Shown here piece after piece: positions 35,569 through 44,817 of a stretch of DNA of 64,000 nt. A model generated the notes under the pieces. It saw nothing but the letters and a program-made list of their open reading frames with translations, was not told the origin of the DNA and did no database searches. Made by a program: the position numbers and the translations under genes. Location: contig NZ_JADBEJ010000004.1 in the NCBI RefSeq assembly GCF_014873915.1, forward strand, positions 1,488,001 to 1,552,000, given 5' to 3'. The DNA comes from Amycolatopsis roodepoortensis. GTDB taxonomy: Bacteria; Actinomycetota; Actinomycetes; Mycobacteriales; Pseudonocardiaceae. Within the stretch, counting starts at the first letter, position 1. Each line of letters begins with the position of its first letter.

Positions 35569-36513
35569 ATGGACGTCTACGCGATCCCCCTGCGCACGCG
35601 GTTCCGCGGCATCACCGTCCGTGAAGGACTGCTGATCCGCGGCGAAGCTGGCTGGGGCGAATTCTGCCCGTTCTCCGACTACTCCGACGCCGAGAGCGCG
35701 CCGTGGCTGGCGTCCGCGCTGGAGGCGAGCGAGCGCGGCTGGCCGTCGCCGGTGCGGGAGAGCGTCGAGGTGAACGCGACCGTCCCGGTGGTGTCGCCGG
35801 ACAAGGCGTACGAACTCGTGTCCGCGTCGGGGTGCCGCACGGCGAAGGTGAAGGTCGCCGACCCACGGGTGAGCCTCGCCGAGGACTGCGCCCGGGTGGA
35901 GGCGGTGCGGTCCGCGCTGGGCCCGCGGGGCGCGGTCCGCGTCGACGCGAACATGGCCTGGGACGTGGACACCGCGGTCAAGGCCATCGGTGAACTGGAC
36001 CGCGCGGCCGGCGGGCTCGAATACGTCGAGCAGCCGTGCCCGTCGATCGAGGAACTCGCCGACGTCCGGCGCCGGGTCGGTGTGCGGATCGCCGCGGACG
36101 AGTCCATCCGCCGGGCGGAGGATCCGCTCAAGGTGGCCGTGGCGGGGGCGGCCGACGTCGCCGTGCTGAAGGTCGCGCCGCTGGGCGGGGTCCGGCGCGC
36201 GCTGGAGGTCGCCGAAGCGTGCGGGCTGCCGTGCGTCGTCTCGTCCGCCGTCGAGACGAGCGTCGGTCTCGCCGCCGGGCTGGCCCTCGCGGGCGCACTG
36301 CCCACATTGGACTTCGCCTGCGGGCTGGGCACGATGTCCTTGCTGACGGGGGACGTCTGCGGCGACTCATTGTCTCCTGTGGACGGTCGGCTGCCGGTGC
36401 CGCTTCAGGCTCCCGCTCCCGATCTGTTCGCCGCACACGCCGCCACCCCGGACGTCCGGGCCGCCTGGGAAGCCCGCCTCACCCGCGTCCACGCTCACCT
36501 CCGGACGCCATGA
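35569..36513 (+). CDS. menC: o-Succinylbenzoate synthase MenC
   Basis: An enolase-superfamily enzyme (314 aa) that dehydrates SHCHC to o-succinylbenzoate in menaquinone synthesis. The acid/base lysine is in TAKVKVA, the metal ligands are in VDANMAW, YVEQPC and AADESI, and the second lysine is in VLKVAPLGG, in the canonical order. No other men gene is nearby. ATG 35569 is preferred over GTG 35563. The stop codon forms the first bases of a perfect 36-bp palindrome. Confidence 0.9.
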   Translation: MDVYAIPLRTRFRGITVREGLLIRGEAGWGEFCPFSDYSDAESAPWLASALEASERGWPSPVRESVEVNATVPVVSPDKAYELVSASGCRTAKVKVADPRVSLAEDCARVEAVRSALGPRGAVRVDANMAWDVDTAVKAIGELDRAAGGLEYVEQPCPSIEELADVRRRVGVRIAADESIRRAEDPLKVAVAGAADVAVLKVAPLGGVRRALEVAEACGLPCVVSSAVETSVGLAAGLALAGALPTLDFACGLGTMSLLTGDVCGDSLSPVDGRLPVPLQAPAPDLFAAHAATPDVRAAWEARLTRVHAHLRTP

Positions 36514-36546
36514 ACGCGCCGTTCCTCGCGAGGAACGGCGCGTTCA
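36511..36546. terminator. Perfect 36-bp palindrome between menC and the M23 gene
   Basis: Bases 36511-36528 are the exact reverse complement of 36529-36546, with no loop. The left end is the TGA stop codon of menC, and the right end is 7 bases from the stop of the converging M23 gene. It is suited to terminate both. Confidence 0.8.
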
Positions 36547-36552
36547 CCGGGT

Positions 36553-37461
36553 TCAGCTGCAGTGCTCGAAAGGCGATTCGTAGGTGTTGGAACCCGCCGA
36601 GCCGCCCCACCGGACGCACTTCGCGCCGGCGGCCGCGCTCACCGGGCCCGCGTAGTACTCGAAGCTGCCGGAGTCGGTCTTCCTCGCCGAACCCTGGACT
36701 TCGAGGAAGGCGGAAACCGCGCTGCCCGTCCCGACCGAGGTGGCCTTGATGGTGGCGACGCAGTTGTTCTGGTTCGCGGAGTTGTACAGCAGGTAAGTGG
36801 TCGCGGCGCTGCCGAGCGCCTGCGAGTCGATCACCTTGTAGCCGTCGCCGCACACCTCGACGGCGTCGTACGGGTTGGGATTCCCGTTGCCGCTACAGGT
36901 GTTCTTCGAGGTCACGTTCGCGTTGGGGTAGCCGAACCGCACGCCGTTGAAGTACGCGGGCTGGATGTTGCTCGGCCACGACGAGTCGTTGGTGCGGACC
37001 TCGTAGTGCAGGTGCGGGCTGATGTTGTTGCCCGGCTTGGAGGTGTTGCCGACCTCGCCGATCTTCTGCCCCTGCGCGACCTGCGCGTTGAGCGCGACCG
37101 AGCGGACCTTCAGGTGCGCGTAGTAGGTCGACCAGCCCCCACCGTGGTCGATCTTCACCAGGTTGCCGAACCCGTTGGCCGAACCCTGGTGCGCCGAGAT
37201 GACGACCTTGCCCGCCGCCGCGGCGACCACGGTGTCGCCGAGGTCCGCCCCCGCGGAGCTGCCACGGTTGAAGTCGATCTCGTAGGCCCGGTGCGCGCTG
37301 CTGTTGTCGTTGTCGCCGTTCCACACCTGGTTGCAGGGGAACGGGAGCTGGAAGTTGGGACGCGGCCCGACGGCGGCCTCGGCCGACGTCGCGGTGATCG
37401 CCAGCCCGGCCATGCCCAGCAAGGCGGTGGCGGCCGCCGTGACCACTCGTCTGAATCTCAT
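36553..37461 (-). CDS. Secreted M23 (lysostaphin-type) peptidase with SapA-like C-terminus
   Basis: An exported zinc endopeptidase (302 aa) that should cut peptidoglycan cross-bridges. The signal peptide ends about residue 32 (AEA). The M23 domain (about 35-190) shows the zinc ligands in AHRAYEIDF (His and Asp) and SPHLHYEV (HxH). Residues about 200-302 differ from usual M23 tails and resemble spore-associated protein A: EVCGDGYKVIDSQALG, YLLYNSANQNNCVATIKA, YAGPVSA, KCVRWGG and a terminal HC. ATG 37461 has AAAGGA at 6 bases. The tail may be a surface-binding module. Confidence 0.88.
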   Translation of the reverse strand: MRFRRVVTAAATALLGMAGLAITATSAEAAVGPRPNFQLPFPCNQVWNGDNDNSSAHRAYEIDFNRGSSAGADLGDTVVAAAAGKVVISAHQGSANGFGNLVKIDHGGGWSTYYAHLKVRSVALNAQVAQGQKIGEVGNTSKPGNNISPHLHYEVRTNDSSWPSNIQPAYFNGVRFGYPNANVTSKNTCSGNGNPNPYDAVEVCGDGYKVIDSQALGSAATTYLLYNSANQNNCVATIKATSVGTGSAVSAFLEVQGSARKTDSGSFEYYAGPVSAAAGAKCVRWGGSAGSNTYESPFEHCS

Positions 37462-37618
37462 CGGTTGTCCTTTCTCGGCGTTTCGCGAGAAGCGTCCCGA
37501 AAGGCCGTACAAGCGAGATACAAACGACCACGAGCCCTCCTGGCCGAGGGGACCAGGAGGACTCGTGCCGCCTCCGCACCGGGACCGTCCGCGTCTTCCC
37601 CGCCCCGGTGCGGGTGTC

Positions 37619-38233
37619 TCAGCCGACCCGCTCGATGGTGGCCCGGCGAATCAGGAACTTCCCGGGTTCGCGGACCTGCTCGAAGGCCGCGTTGTTCAGC
37701 AGCGCGCAACTACCGGAGACGCCGGTGACCTCGACGGTCGTGGACTTCTCGTTGTCCAGGTTCGTCACCTTCAGCTTGGTGCCCGCCGGGAATTCGCTGC
37801 TGGACGCCGCGGGGGCGCCGCCCTCGCCGGACAGTGTCACCGTGGAGCCCTGACAGACGACTTCGCCTTCACCGGCGGCCTCCGCTTCCTGATCGACGGC
37901 CTCGCCCGCCATGGCGTCGTCCTGCTCCTGCTTCACCGCGTCGGCCTGTACCTCCTCGGTGCATCCCGCGGCTTCGCGACGCTGCTGGATGAGGTCGACG
38001 ACGGCCTGCCGGTTCGCGATCCGCGCCCCGGACTGCGCGTCCGGATCGGCCTGCTGGCCCGCGATGAAGTTCAGGTTGTTCCGCAGGGCGGTGTCCAGTC
38101 CCTGACAACTTTCCGCGGCCTGCCCGTCCGGAGTGCTGATCGCGAACATCGCCGCGGCGATGGCGGCCACGCCGAGAAGGGACGCGATGCCGATCGTCGC
38201 GCGCTTGCGGTGTTTCCCGGCACTGTTCATCAT
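37619..38233 (-). CDS. Secreted or membrane-anchored hypothetical protein (204 aa)
   Basis: I do not recognise a family. A hydrophobic segment (about 16-33) ending STPDGQA looks like a signal peptide or anchor. Then comes a Gln/Ala/Glu-rich helical part (about 40-115, two Cys) and a beta-rich C-terminal part (about 117-204; VVCQGSTVTLSG, KLKVTNLDNEKSTTVEV, SCALLNNAAFEQV, FLIRRATIERVG) that recalls a double-psi barrel but lacks RlpA catalytic residues. GGAGGA lies 7 bases before the ATG pair. It is flanked by other secreted proteins. Confidence 0.7.
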   Translation of the reverse strand: MMNSAGKHRKRATIGIASLLGVAAIAAAMFAISTPDGQAAESCQGLDTALRNNLNFIAGQQADPDAQSGARIANRQAVVDLIQQRREAAGCTEEVQADAVKQEQDDAMAGEAVDQEAEAAGEGEVVCQGSTVTLSGEGGAPAASSSEFPAGTKLKVTNLDNEKSTTVEVTGVSGSCALLNNAAFEQVREPGKFLIRRATIERVG

Positions 38234-38311
38234 CGGTGCTTCCTCCGGTCTGGTTCCTCCTCACCCACATCCAGGGATACGGCCGGATAACGGAAGTGGT
38301 TCAAACCGGTT

Positions 38312-39106
38312 TCAGCCGAGCCAGGGTTTCGCGATCCGCGCGTAGGTGCCGTCGTTCAGCGCGAGATGCAGCCACTGGTCGACCCACTCCTTGAACACGA
38401 CGTCGCGCGGCAGCAGGTACGCCTTCTCCGAGAAGGTGAACGGCTCGTCGGGATGCACCGCGCACAGGCGCGGGTTCTGCTTTGCCTGCCAACGGGTTTC
38501 GGTCGCGTCGGTGATCATCAGATCGGCCCGGCCTGCCAGGATCTCGGCGAAGATCGTGTTGTTGTCCGGATGCCGCACGATGGTCGCGCGCTTGAGATTG
38601 GCGTCGGCGAACTGTTCGTTGGTACCACCCGGATTCACGATCGCCCGGACGCCCGGCTGGTCGATCTGCTCCAGCGTCTGGAACCGTTTTTCGTTCTCGC
38701 ACAAGGTGATCGGTGTCTTGCCGTCACGGAGATAGGGCACGGTGTAGAACCCCTTCTTCGCGCGGTCCAGCGTCACCGACACCCCGCCCATCGCCAGATC
38801 GCATTTCCGCCCGACGTCGTCGGCGATCGCCTTCCAGGTGGTCTGGACCAGCTGGAGCCGGACGCCGAGCCGCTTCGCGAGGTCGCCCGCGAGGTCGATG
38901 TCGATCCCGCTCCACGCGCCCGCCGCGTCGCGATAGGTGAACGGGCGATAGTCGCCCGTCGAACACACGCGGATCTCGCCGCGAGCCTGGACGAGGTCGA
39001 GCCTGCTCTGCGCGCCATGACCTTCAGGGGCGGCGCCGGCCGTGCCGATTCCCAGCACGGTCAGCACCGCGACCCCGAACGTGAGCACTTTCGCTTTGAT
39101 CGTCAT
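38312..39106 (-). CDS. Secreted cyclohexadienyl dehydratase-like (PheC) / family-3 binding protein
   Basis: A 264-residue protein with a signal peptide (about 1-25, ending AGA) and the periplasmic-binding-protein fold shared by family-3 solute binders and Pseudomonas PheC. RFQTLEQIDQPGV, AIVNPGGTNEQFADANLK, HPDNNTIF, ADLMITDA and EKAYLLPRD match my recollection of PheC (prephenate/arogenate dehydratase) closely, so enzymatic activity is more likely than plain amino-acid binding. No ABC genes are adjacent. The ATG (39106) overlaps the stop of the upstream nucleotidyltransferase (TGATG). Confidence 0.75.
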   Translation of the reverse strand: MTIKAKVLTFGVAVLTVLGIGTAGAAPEGHGAQSRLDLVQARGEIRVCSTGDYRPFTYRDAAGAWSGIDIDLAGDLAKRLGVRLQLVQTTWKAIADDVGRKCDLAMGGVSVTLDRAKKGFYTVPYLRDGKTPITLCENEKRFQTLEQIDQPGVRAIVNPGGTNEQFADANLKRATIVRHPDNNTIFAEILAGRADLMITDATETRWQAKQNPRLCAVHPDEPFTFSEKAYLLPRDVVFKEWVDQWLHLALNDGTYARIAKPWLG

Positions 39107-39876
39107 CAAGGCATTTTCCACGCCCGGAGGTAGGCCTGCACGAGCCAAGCGTCGACCCAGGCGGTGTCAGGCTCCTCCGGCAGCGGCGAAGCCCCGCGCA
39201 CGAGTTCACCGAGACGGCTCTCGAGCGACTCGGCCGCTTCCAGGGCTTCCTCGCGGGTTTTCTTTCCCTGCCTCAGATCGCGCAGCCAGCCGAGCCACGG
39301 TTCGGGGACCGGCAACGTGATCCGCCCGGTCTCCAGCAGCTCCACGCCCTGGACGCCGAGCCGCACCATGTGCATGGCGAACTTCGTGTCGAAGCCGTAC
39401 TTCTCGATCAGCTCCGGCCGCCCGGCCTTGCCCCGCAGCCCCAGCATCCGCTCGCGCTGCGCACGGGAGTAGCCGAGGAACCGCAGGCCCGCGCGGCGCG
39501 AGACGATCCGGTGCGCGTTCTCGCGCAGTTCGGCACCGAGCTCGTCGATCGCCACGATCTCGGTCTCGGGCGCGAACAGCGGCAGCAGCACGGTCGGGTT
39601 CCCGTTGAGCACGAGCCGCAGCCACTTGCGCAACGAGTAGACGATCAGGTCGAGATCGCCGGGACCGGACCGGACGCCTTCGGGCTGAGTGCGGAAGATG
39701 TACTGCTCGAACCGCTTCAAGCCGATGACGTGGTCCGGCGGCTCGACGCAGATGCCGAGTTCGTCGCGGTCGTCCTGGCCGAGCACGGCGGTGCCGTGCA
39801 GACCGGAACCGACCTGGCACCGCAGGATGGTGCCCTGCTCGGCGATGGCGGCGAATTCGGGGCTGTCGTGTTTCAC
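39106..39876 (-). CDS. Nucleotidyltransferase-superfamily protein (COG3541-like)
   Basis: A predicted DNA-polymerase-beta-type nucleotidyltransferase (256 aa). The N-terminal GSGLHGTAVLGQDDRDELGI is the GS-x(n)-DxD pattern that binds metal and NTP, followed by DLDLIVYSLRKWLRL and a helical region with GYSRAQRERMLGL. Similar stand-alone proteins are found in bacteria and phages; the substrate is unknown. Translational overlap with the secreted PheC-like gene is unexpected, since one product is cytosolic and the other exported. GTG 39876 is used. Confidence 0.75.
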   Translation of the reverse strand: MKHDSPEFAAIAEQGTILRCQVGSGLHGTAVLGQDDRDELGICVEPPDHVIGLKRFEQYIFRTQPEGVRSGPGDLDLIVYSLRKWLRLVLNGNPTVLLPLFAPETEIVAIDELGAELRENAHRIVSRRAGLRFLGYSRAQRERMLGLRGKAGRPELIEKYGFDTKFAMHMVRLGVQGVELLETGRITLPVPEPWLGWLRDLRQGKKTREEALEAAESLESRLGELVRGASPLPEEPDTAWVDAWLVQAYLRAWKMP

Positions 39877-40004
39877 CGGAGAAGTCGTACCAGCGCGGGC
39901 ACTCCCGGGGCATCCGGTTTTCGGCCCCTCAGGGTCGGATTCCAGGGTCGGCTCGGGGCCGTTCCCCGATGCGCCGAGGGTCGTCCCGAAGCGAACATTG
40001 AGCC

Positions 40005-40229
40005 ATGACCAACAGCGTGTACACCCCCCAGGCCACCAAGAAGCTCTACCGCAGCCGCACCGACAAGATGGTCGCGGGCGTCGCCGGCGGCTGGGCCGCC
40101 TACCTCGGCGTCGACGCCGCGATCCTGCGCATCGCCCTCGTGGCGGGCGTCTTCTTCACCGCCGGATTCGCGATCCCGCTCTACGCCGCCGCGTGGCTCC
40201 TGACTCCGGAACAGCCGGGCGAATCCTGA
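40005..40229 (+). CDS. PspC-domain membrane protein (74 aa)
   Basis: A small inner-membrane protein consisting of one PspC domain: KKLYRSRTDKMVAGVAGGWAAYLGVDAAILRIALV, followed by a hydrophobic hairpin (about 42-66) ending AAWLLTPEQ. PspC domains act in envelope-stress signalling; no other psp genes are nearby. It is monocistronic and followed by two hairpins (40236-40264 and 40286-40317). Confidence 0.88.
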   Translation: MTNSVYTPQATKKLYRSRTDKMVAGVAGGWAAYLGVDAAILRIALVAGVFFTAGFAIPLYAAAWLLTPEQPGES

Positions 40230-40285
40230 CGGGGCGGACGCCGCGCGCAGGGGGCGCGGCGTCCGAGGGGCAGGGGGACAAGACG

Positions 40286-40317
40286 AAAGGCCCGGGCATG
40301 GGGATGCCCGGGCCTTT
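40286..40317. terminator. Terminator hairpin after the PspC gene
   Basis: AAAGGCCCGGGCAT (40286-40299), 4-base loop, ATGCCCGGGCCTTT (40304-40317). A second GC-rich stem (GGACGCCGCGC with GCGCGGCGTCC, 40236-40264) lies before it. Confidence 0.8.
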
Positions 40318-40327
40318 CGCCGCATCA

Positions 40328-40430
40328 CGCGTGATTGGAGGCGTAACTCGCGTGATTGGAGGCGTATCACGCGAGTTGCGCCTCCAATCACGTGAGTTAC
40401 GCCCCTGATCACGCGAGTTACGCGCACGAG
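40328..40430. repeat. Five 21-bp repeat units, two direct then three inverted
   Basis: Units of 21 bp start at 40328 and 40349 (CGCGTGATTGGAGGCGTA plus 3 bases) and continue as inverted versions at 40370, 40391 and 40412 (CGCGAGTTGCGCCTCCAATC and variants). The whole block can fold into a long hairpin. It sits between the PspC and groEL terminators, outside any gene. Confidence 0.8.
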
Positions 40431-40438
40431 ACAAAGGA

Positions 40439-40471
40439 AAAGCCCGGACGCGCGAGGCGCGTCCGGGCTTT
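40439..40471 (-). terminator. Rho-independent terminator of groEL
   Basis: Read on the minus strand, a 15-bp perfect stem (40457-40471 with 40439-40453, 3-base loop) is followed by TTTTCCTTTGT. It starts 24 bases after the groEL stop. Confidence 0.9.
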
Positions 40472-40494
40472 CCGGTGGTGCTACAGGCTCGAAC

Positions 40495-42243
<1,749 letters not shown>

Positions 42244-42286
42244 TCACCGTCCCGACCTTCAGGCGAGCGATCGGTGACCGCTCTGC

Positions 42287-42348
42287 CTGGCACTCGACGG
42301 CGTCGAGTGCCAATGTCGTGTTTAGCACTCTCCAGGGGCGAGTGCAAG
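42287..42348 (-). promoter_or_regulatory. groEL promoter with two CIRCE (HrcA) operators
   Basis: CIRCE 1 is TTAGCACTC-N9-GAGTGCAAG (42322-42348), 16 of 18 consensus positions. CIRCE 2 is CTGGCACTC-N9-GAGTGCCAA (42287-42313), with the GCACTC/GAGTGC cores intact. On the minus strand TTGCAC (-35, 42342-42347), 17 bp, TAAACA (-10, 42318-42323) overlaps CIRCE 1, and CIRCE 2 lies just downstream of the start point. Confidence 0.88.
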
Positions 42349-42372
42349 AACCGCAGGTCAGCGCGGTGGTAT

Positions 42373-43812
42373 TCAGTTGCTCGGCTTGATCGAGATCGAC
42401 GACGGCGGCGGCTTCAGCGACGAGCCCGGGGCCTGCGACTGCGAGCCGCCGGGGCCGACCGGGATGTTCGGCGCGGTGGTCTGCGGGCCGTTGCCGCTGC
42501 TCGAGTCACCGAAGATGAAGATCGCCGCGACGATCGCTCCCGCGACCACGAGGGCACCGACGATGATCCAGATCCATTTGGCACCGCCGCCCTTCTTGGG
42601 CTGCTGCTGGAAACCGCCCTGCTGCGGCGGGCCGTAGCCGGGCGGCGGCCCTTGCTGGAAGCCACCCTGCTGGAAACCGCCCTGCTGCGGCGGCGGGCCG
42701 TAACCCGGAGGCGGCCCCTGCTGGAAACCGCCCTGCTGGTAGCCACCCTGCTGCGGGGGCGGGCCGTACCCGGGCGGCGGGCCCTGCTGGGGCGGGGGAC
42801 CCTGCGGTCCCGGTCCCTGCTGGCCGTAGCCGGGCTGCTGTCCTCCGTACGGGTGCACGGGGCCCCCCTCTCCCTGTGGCGGCGTGTTCTGCCGTGGCGC
42901 CTGCTGGGGCGCGGTCTGCTGGACCGGCGCCGCGGCCCCGGGCGGGCCGGGAGGCTCGTTCGAAGTCGCGAGCGGACCGAGCGCGCGCCTGGCGGCCGCG
43001 ATCATCTCAACACAGTTGGGGTAGCGCTCGGCGGGATTCTTCGCCATTCCCTTGCGGACGACCTCGTCGATCCCGGCGGGCAGGCCGACGATCCGCGAGA
43101 TGGCCGGGGGCTCGCCGTTCAGGTGCCCCTTGATGACCGTCTGCACGTCGCCCTTGAAGGGCGGGCTGCCGGTCAGGCAGGCGTAGAGGACGCAGGTGAG
43201 CGCGTACTGGTCGGTGCGGCCGTCGAGCGGCTCGCCGCGCAGGTGCTCGGGGGCCGCGTACGTCGGCGAACCGAGGAAGTCGCCGCCGCGGGTCCGGTGC
43301 CCGGTGGCGCCGCGGCGCGTCAGGCCGAAGTCGGCGACGTAGACGTGCTCGCGCGAGGTCTCCTTGCTGGTGACCAGGACGTTCGCCGGTTTGACGTCGA
43401 GGTGCACGAGACCCCGGTTGTGCAGGGTGTCGAGCGCGTCGGCGACCTGGTCGAGCATGTTCAGCGCGCGGGCGGGCGCGATCGGGCCGCCGGAGATCAG
43501 GCCGGCGAGGTCGCCGCCGTCGACCATCCGCATGGCGATGTAGAGCATGCCTTCGAGCTCGCCGAAGTCGTACAAGGGCACGACGTTGGCATGGTCGATC
43601 GCGGACGTGTTCCGCGCCTCGTCGACGAAGCGCTCGCGGAACTCGGCGTCGGCGCCCAGGTGATCACCGATGACCTTCAGTGCCACCTTGCGTCCGAGCC
43701 GCACGTCCGTGGCCTTGTAGGTCACGCTCATGCCGCCCTTGCCGAGCACTCCGTCGATGCGGTAGTTGCCCAGCCGGCGACCGGTCAGGTCCCCCGACTC
43801 ATCGCCTGTCAC
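42373..43812 (-). CDS. Membrane serine/threonine protein kinase with P/G/Q repeats
   Basis: A PknB-type kinase (479 aa) with cytosolic kinase domain (about 14-275), a Pro/Gly/Gln-rich linker (about 280-410), one TM helix (about 418-440, WIWIIVGALVVAGAIVAAIFIF) and a short outer Pro/Ser tail. Glycine loop GKGGMSVTYKA, catalytic Lys in VALKVIG, DFG in VADFGLTRRG and APE in YAAPEHL are present. The catalytic loop is HLDVKPANV rather than HRDVKPANV, so the Arg is replaced by Leu. The linker contains three copies of a GPPPGYGPP-QQGGFQQ unit. The GTG start is used. Confidence 0.9.
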   Translation of the reverse strand: MTGDESGDLTGRRLGNYRIDGVLGKGGMSVTYKATDVRLGRKVALKVIGDHLGADAEFRERFVDEARNTSAIDHANVVPLYDFGELEGMLYIAMRMVDGGDLAGLISGGPIAPARALNMLDQVADALDTLHNRGLVHLDVKPANVLVTSKETSREHVYVADFGLTRRGATGHRTRGGDFLGSPTYAAPEHLRGEPLDGRTDQYALTCVLYACLTGSPPFKGDVQTVIKGHLNGEPPAISRIVGLPAGIDEVVRKGMAKNPAERYPNCVEMIAAARRALGPLATSNEPPGPPGAAAPVQQTAPQQAPRQNTPPQGEGGPVHPYGGQQPGYGQQGPGPQGPPPQQGPPPGYGPPPQQGGYQQGGFQQGPPPGYGPPPQQGGFQQGGFQQGPPPGYGPPQQGGFQQQPKKGGGAKWIWIIVGALVVAGAIVAAIFIFGDSSSGNGPQTTAPNIPVGPGGSQSQAPGSSLKPPPSSISIKPSN

Positions 43813-43868
43813 GCAGCGCAGCCTAACGCGCCAGTTCCGGAGGCCGCCGGGGGTCGGCCGAAGTCCTC

Positions 43869-44075
43869 TTACGAGACCTTGCGGACGTCCGCCGCCTGAC
43901 TCCGCCCATCACGGCCGGACTGGACTTCGAATTCCACGCGATCACCCTCGTCGAGCGTCCGGAATCCGTCGGCCTGAATGGCCGAGTAGTGGACGAAGAC
44001 GTCGGGCCCTTCGGTGGATTCGATGAATCCGTAGCCCTTTTCCGAGTTGAACCACTTGACGGTGCCGACTGCCAC
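43869..44075 (-). CDS. Cold-shock domain protein (CspA-like)
   Basis: A 68-residue single-domain RNA chaperone. RNP1 is KGYGFIE and RNP2-like is VFVHYSAI; the start is [17 protein letters not shown] 44075 is chosen as the family N-terminus, with GGGAG 8 bases upstream. The usual GRxGxQA motif appears as [11 protein letters not shown]. It is transcribed towards the kinase gene, which starts 57 bases past its stop. Confidence 0.93.
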   Translation of the reverse strand: MAVGTVKWFNSEKGYGFIESTEGPDVFVHYSAIQADGFRTLDEGDRVEFEVQSGRDGRSQAADVRKVS

Positions 44076-44189
44076 GGCGCACTCCCTCAGCACAGGATCC
44101 GACGGCCTTCTCTGCCCCGGCCGGCGGTTTCGAGTGCAGTTCACGCTACCCGAATTACCGGCGTCGGCAATGCTCAATTCGTCCGAAGG

Positions 44190-44813
44190 TCATCCGCGCG
44201 AAAGCCGCCTATTGCGCGCTTGCACAAGGACGCGTCCTGGTCCCGCGAAGTCCAGCGCGAGCCCTTCGCCGGTGCGGACCGACTGCGGCCCGGACGGGTC
44301 GACCGCGCGGAGACGGCACTGCACGGTGTCCGGGTAGGCCAGCAGGAAGTCCGGCCGGACGGTGACGAGCTCGCCGGCGGTGAGTTCGAAGGCGTCGACC
44401 GGGCCCTGCGCGGCCAGTACGAGCGGCCCGGTTCCGCTGTAGTGCTCCAGGAAGCCGGAGTCGGCCCCGAAGAGCGTCCGCAGCGGCGCCCAGCCGGCGT
44501 CGTGCCGGACGGTCGCCGGCCGCGCGAGGATCGCGTCCCGGTTCACGCACCAGCCCTCCCCGCCGGTGAATTCCAGCGGATAGACGTCACCGGCCGTCAG
44601 CGGCGCGAAGTCGATCCAACCGCCGCCCTCCGGCGCGTTGAACACCGAAGGCGCGCCCTTGCCCGCCCGCGAACCGCCGCGGGAGGGAACGGTTTCGGTG
44701 ATGCCGAAACTGCTGGCCAGCATGGTGTCCCCGGCGGCCTGGACGGCCTCGCCGGGGGACAACAGCACTCGTGCGACCCCGAAGTTCGGGGTGTGCCTCG
44801 TCTGTACCCGCAT
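44190..44813 (-). CDS. AIM24-family protein (copy 1, divergent)
   Basis: A 207-residue double-barrel protein of the AIM24/TIGR00266 family (function unknown in bacteria; the yeast relative is mitochondrial). It begins MRVQTRHTPNFGVARVLLSPGE and has GWCVNRDAILA, LVLAAQGPVDAFEL and SGTGPLV. It starts 4 bases after the stop of a longer paralogue, so the two are co-transcribed and may form a mixed complex. It lacks the Gly-rich MKGLGRAFLSGES segment of copy 2. Confidence 0.82.
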   Translation of the reverse strand: MRVQTRHTPNFGVARVLLSPGEAVQAAGDTMLASSFGITETVPSRGGSRAGKGAPSVFNAPEGGGWIDFAPLTAGDVYPLEFTGGEGWCVNRDAILARPATVRHDAGWAPLRTLFGADSGFLEHYSGTGPLVLAAQGPVDAFELTAGELVTVRPDFLLAYPDTVQCRLRAVDPSGPQSVRTGEGLALDFAGPGRVLVQARNRRLSRG

Positions 44814-44817
44814 GCGC

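Noticed and set aside
38312..39106. Plain amino-acid ABC-transporter binding protein
   Set aside because: Motif-level similarity to PheC over the C-terminal two thirds is stronger, there is no lipobox, and no ABC genes are adjacent. It remains the main alternative.
40328..40430. CRISPR-like array
   Set aside because: The 21-bp units are contiguous without spacers, change orientation, and no cas genes are present.
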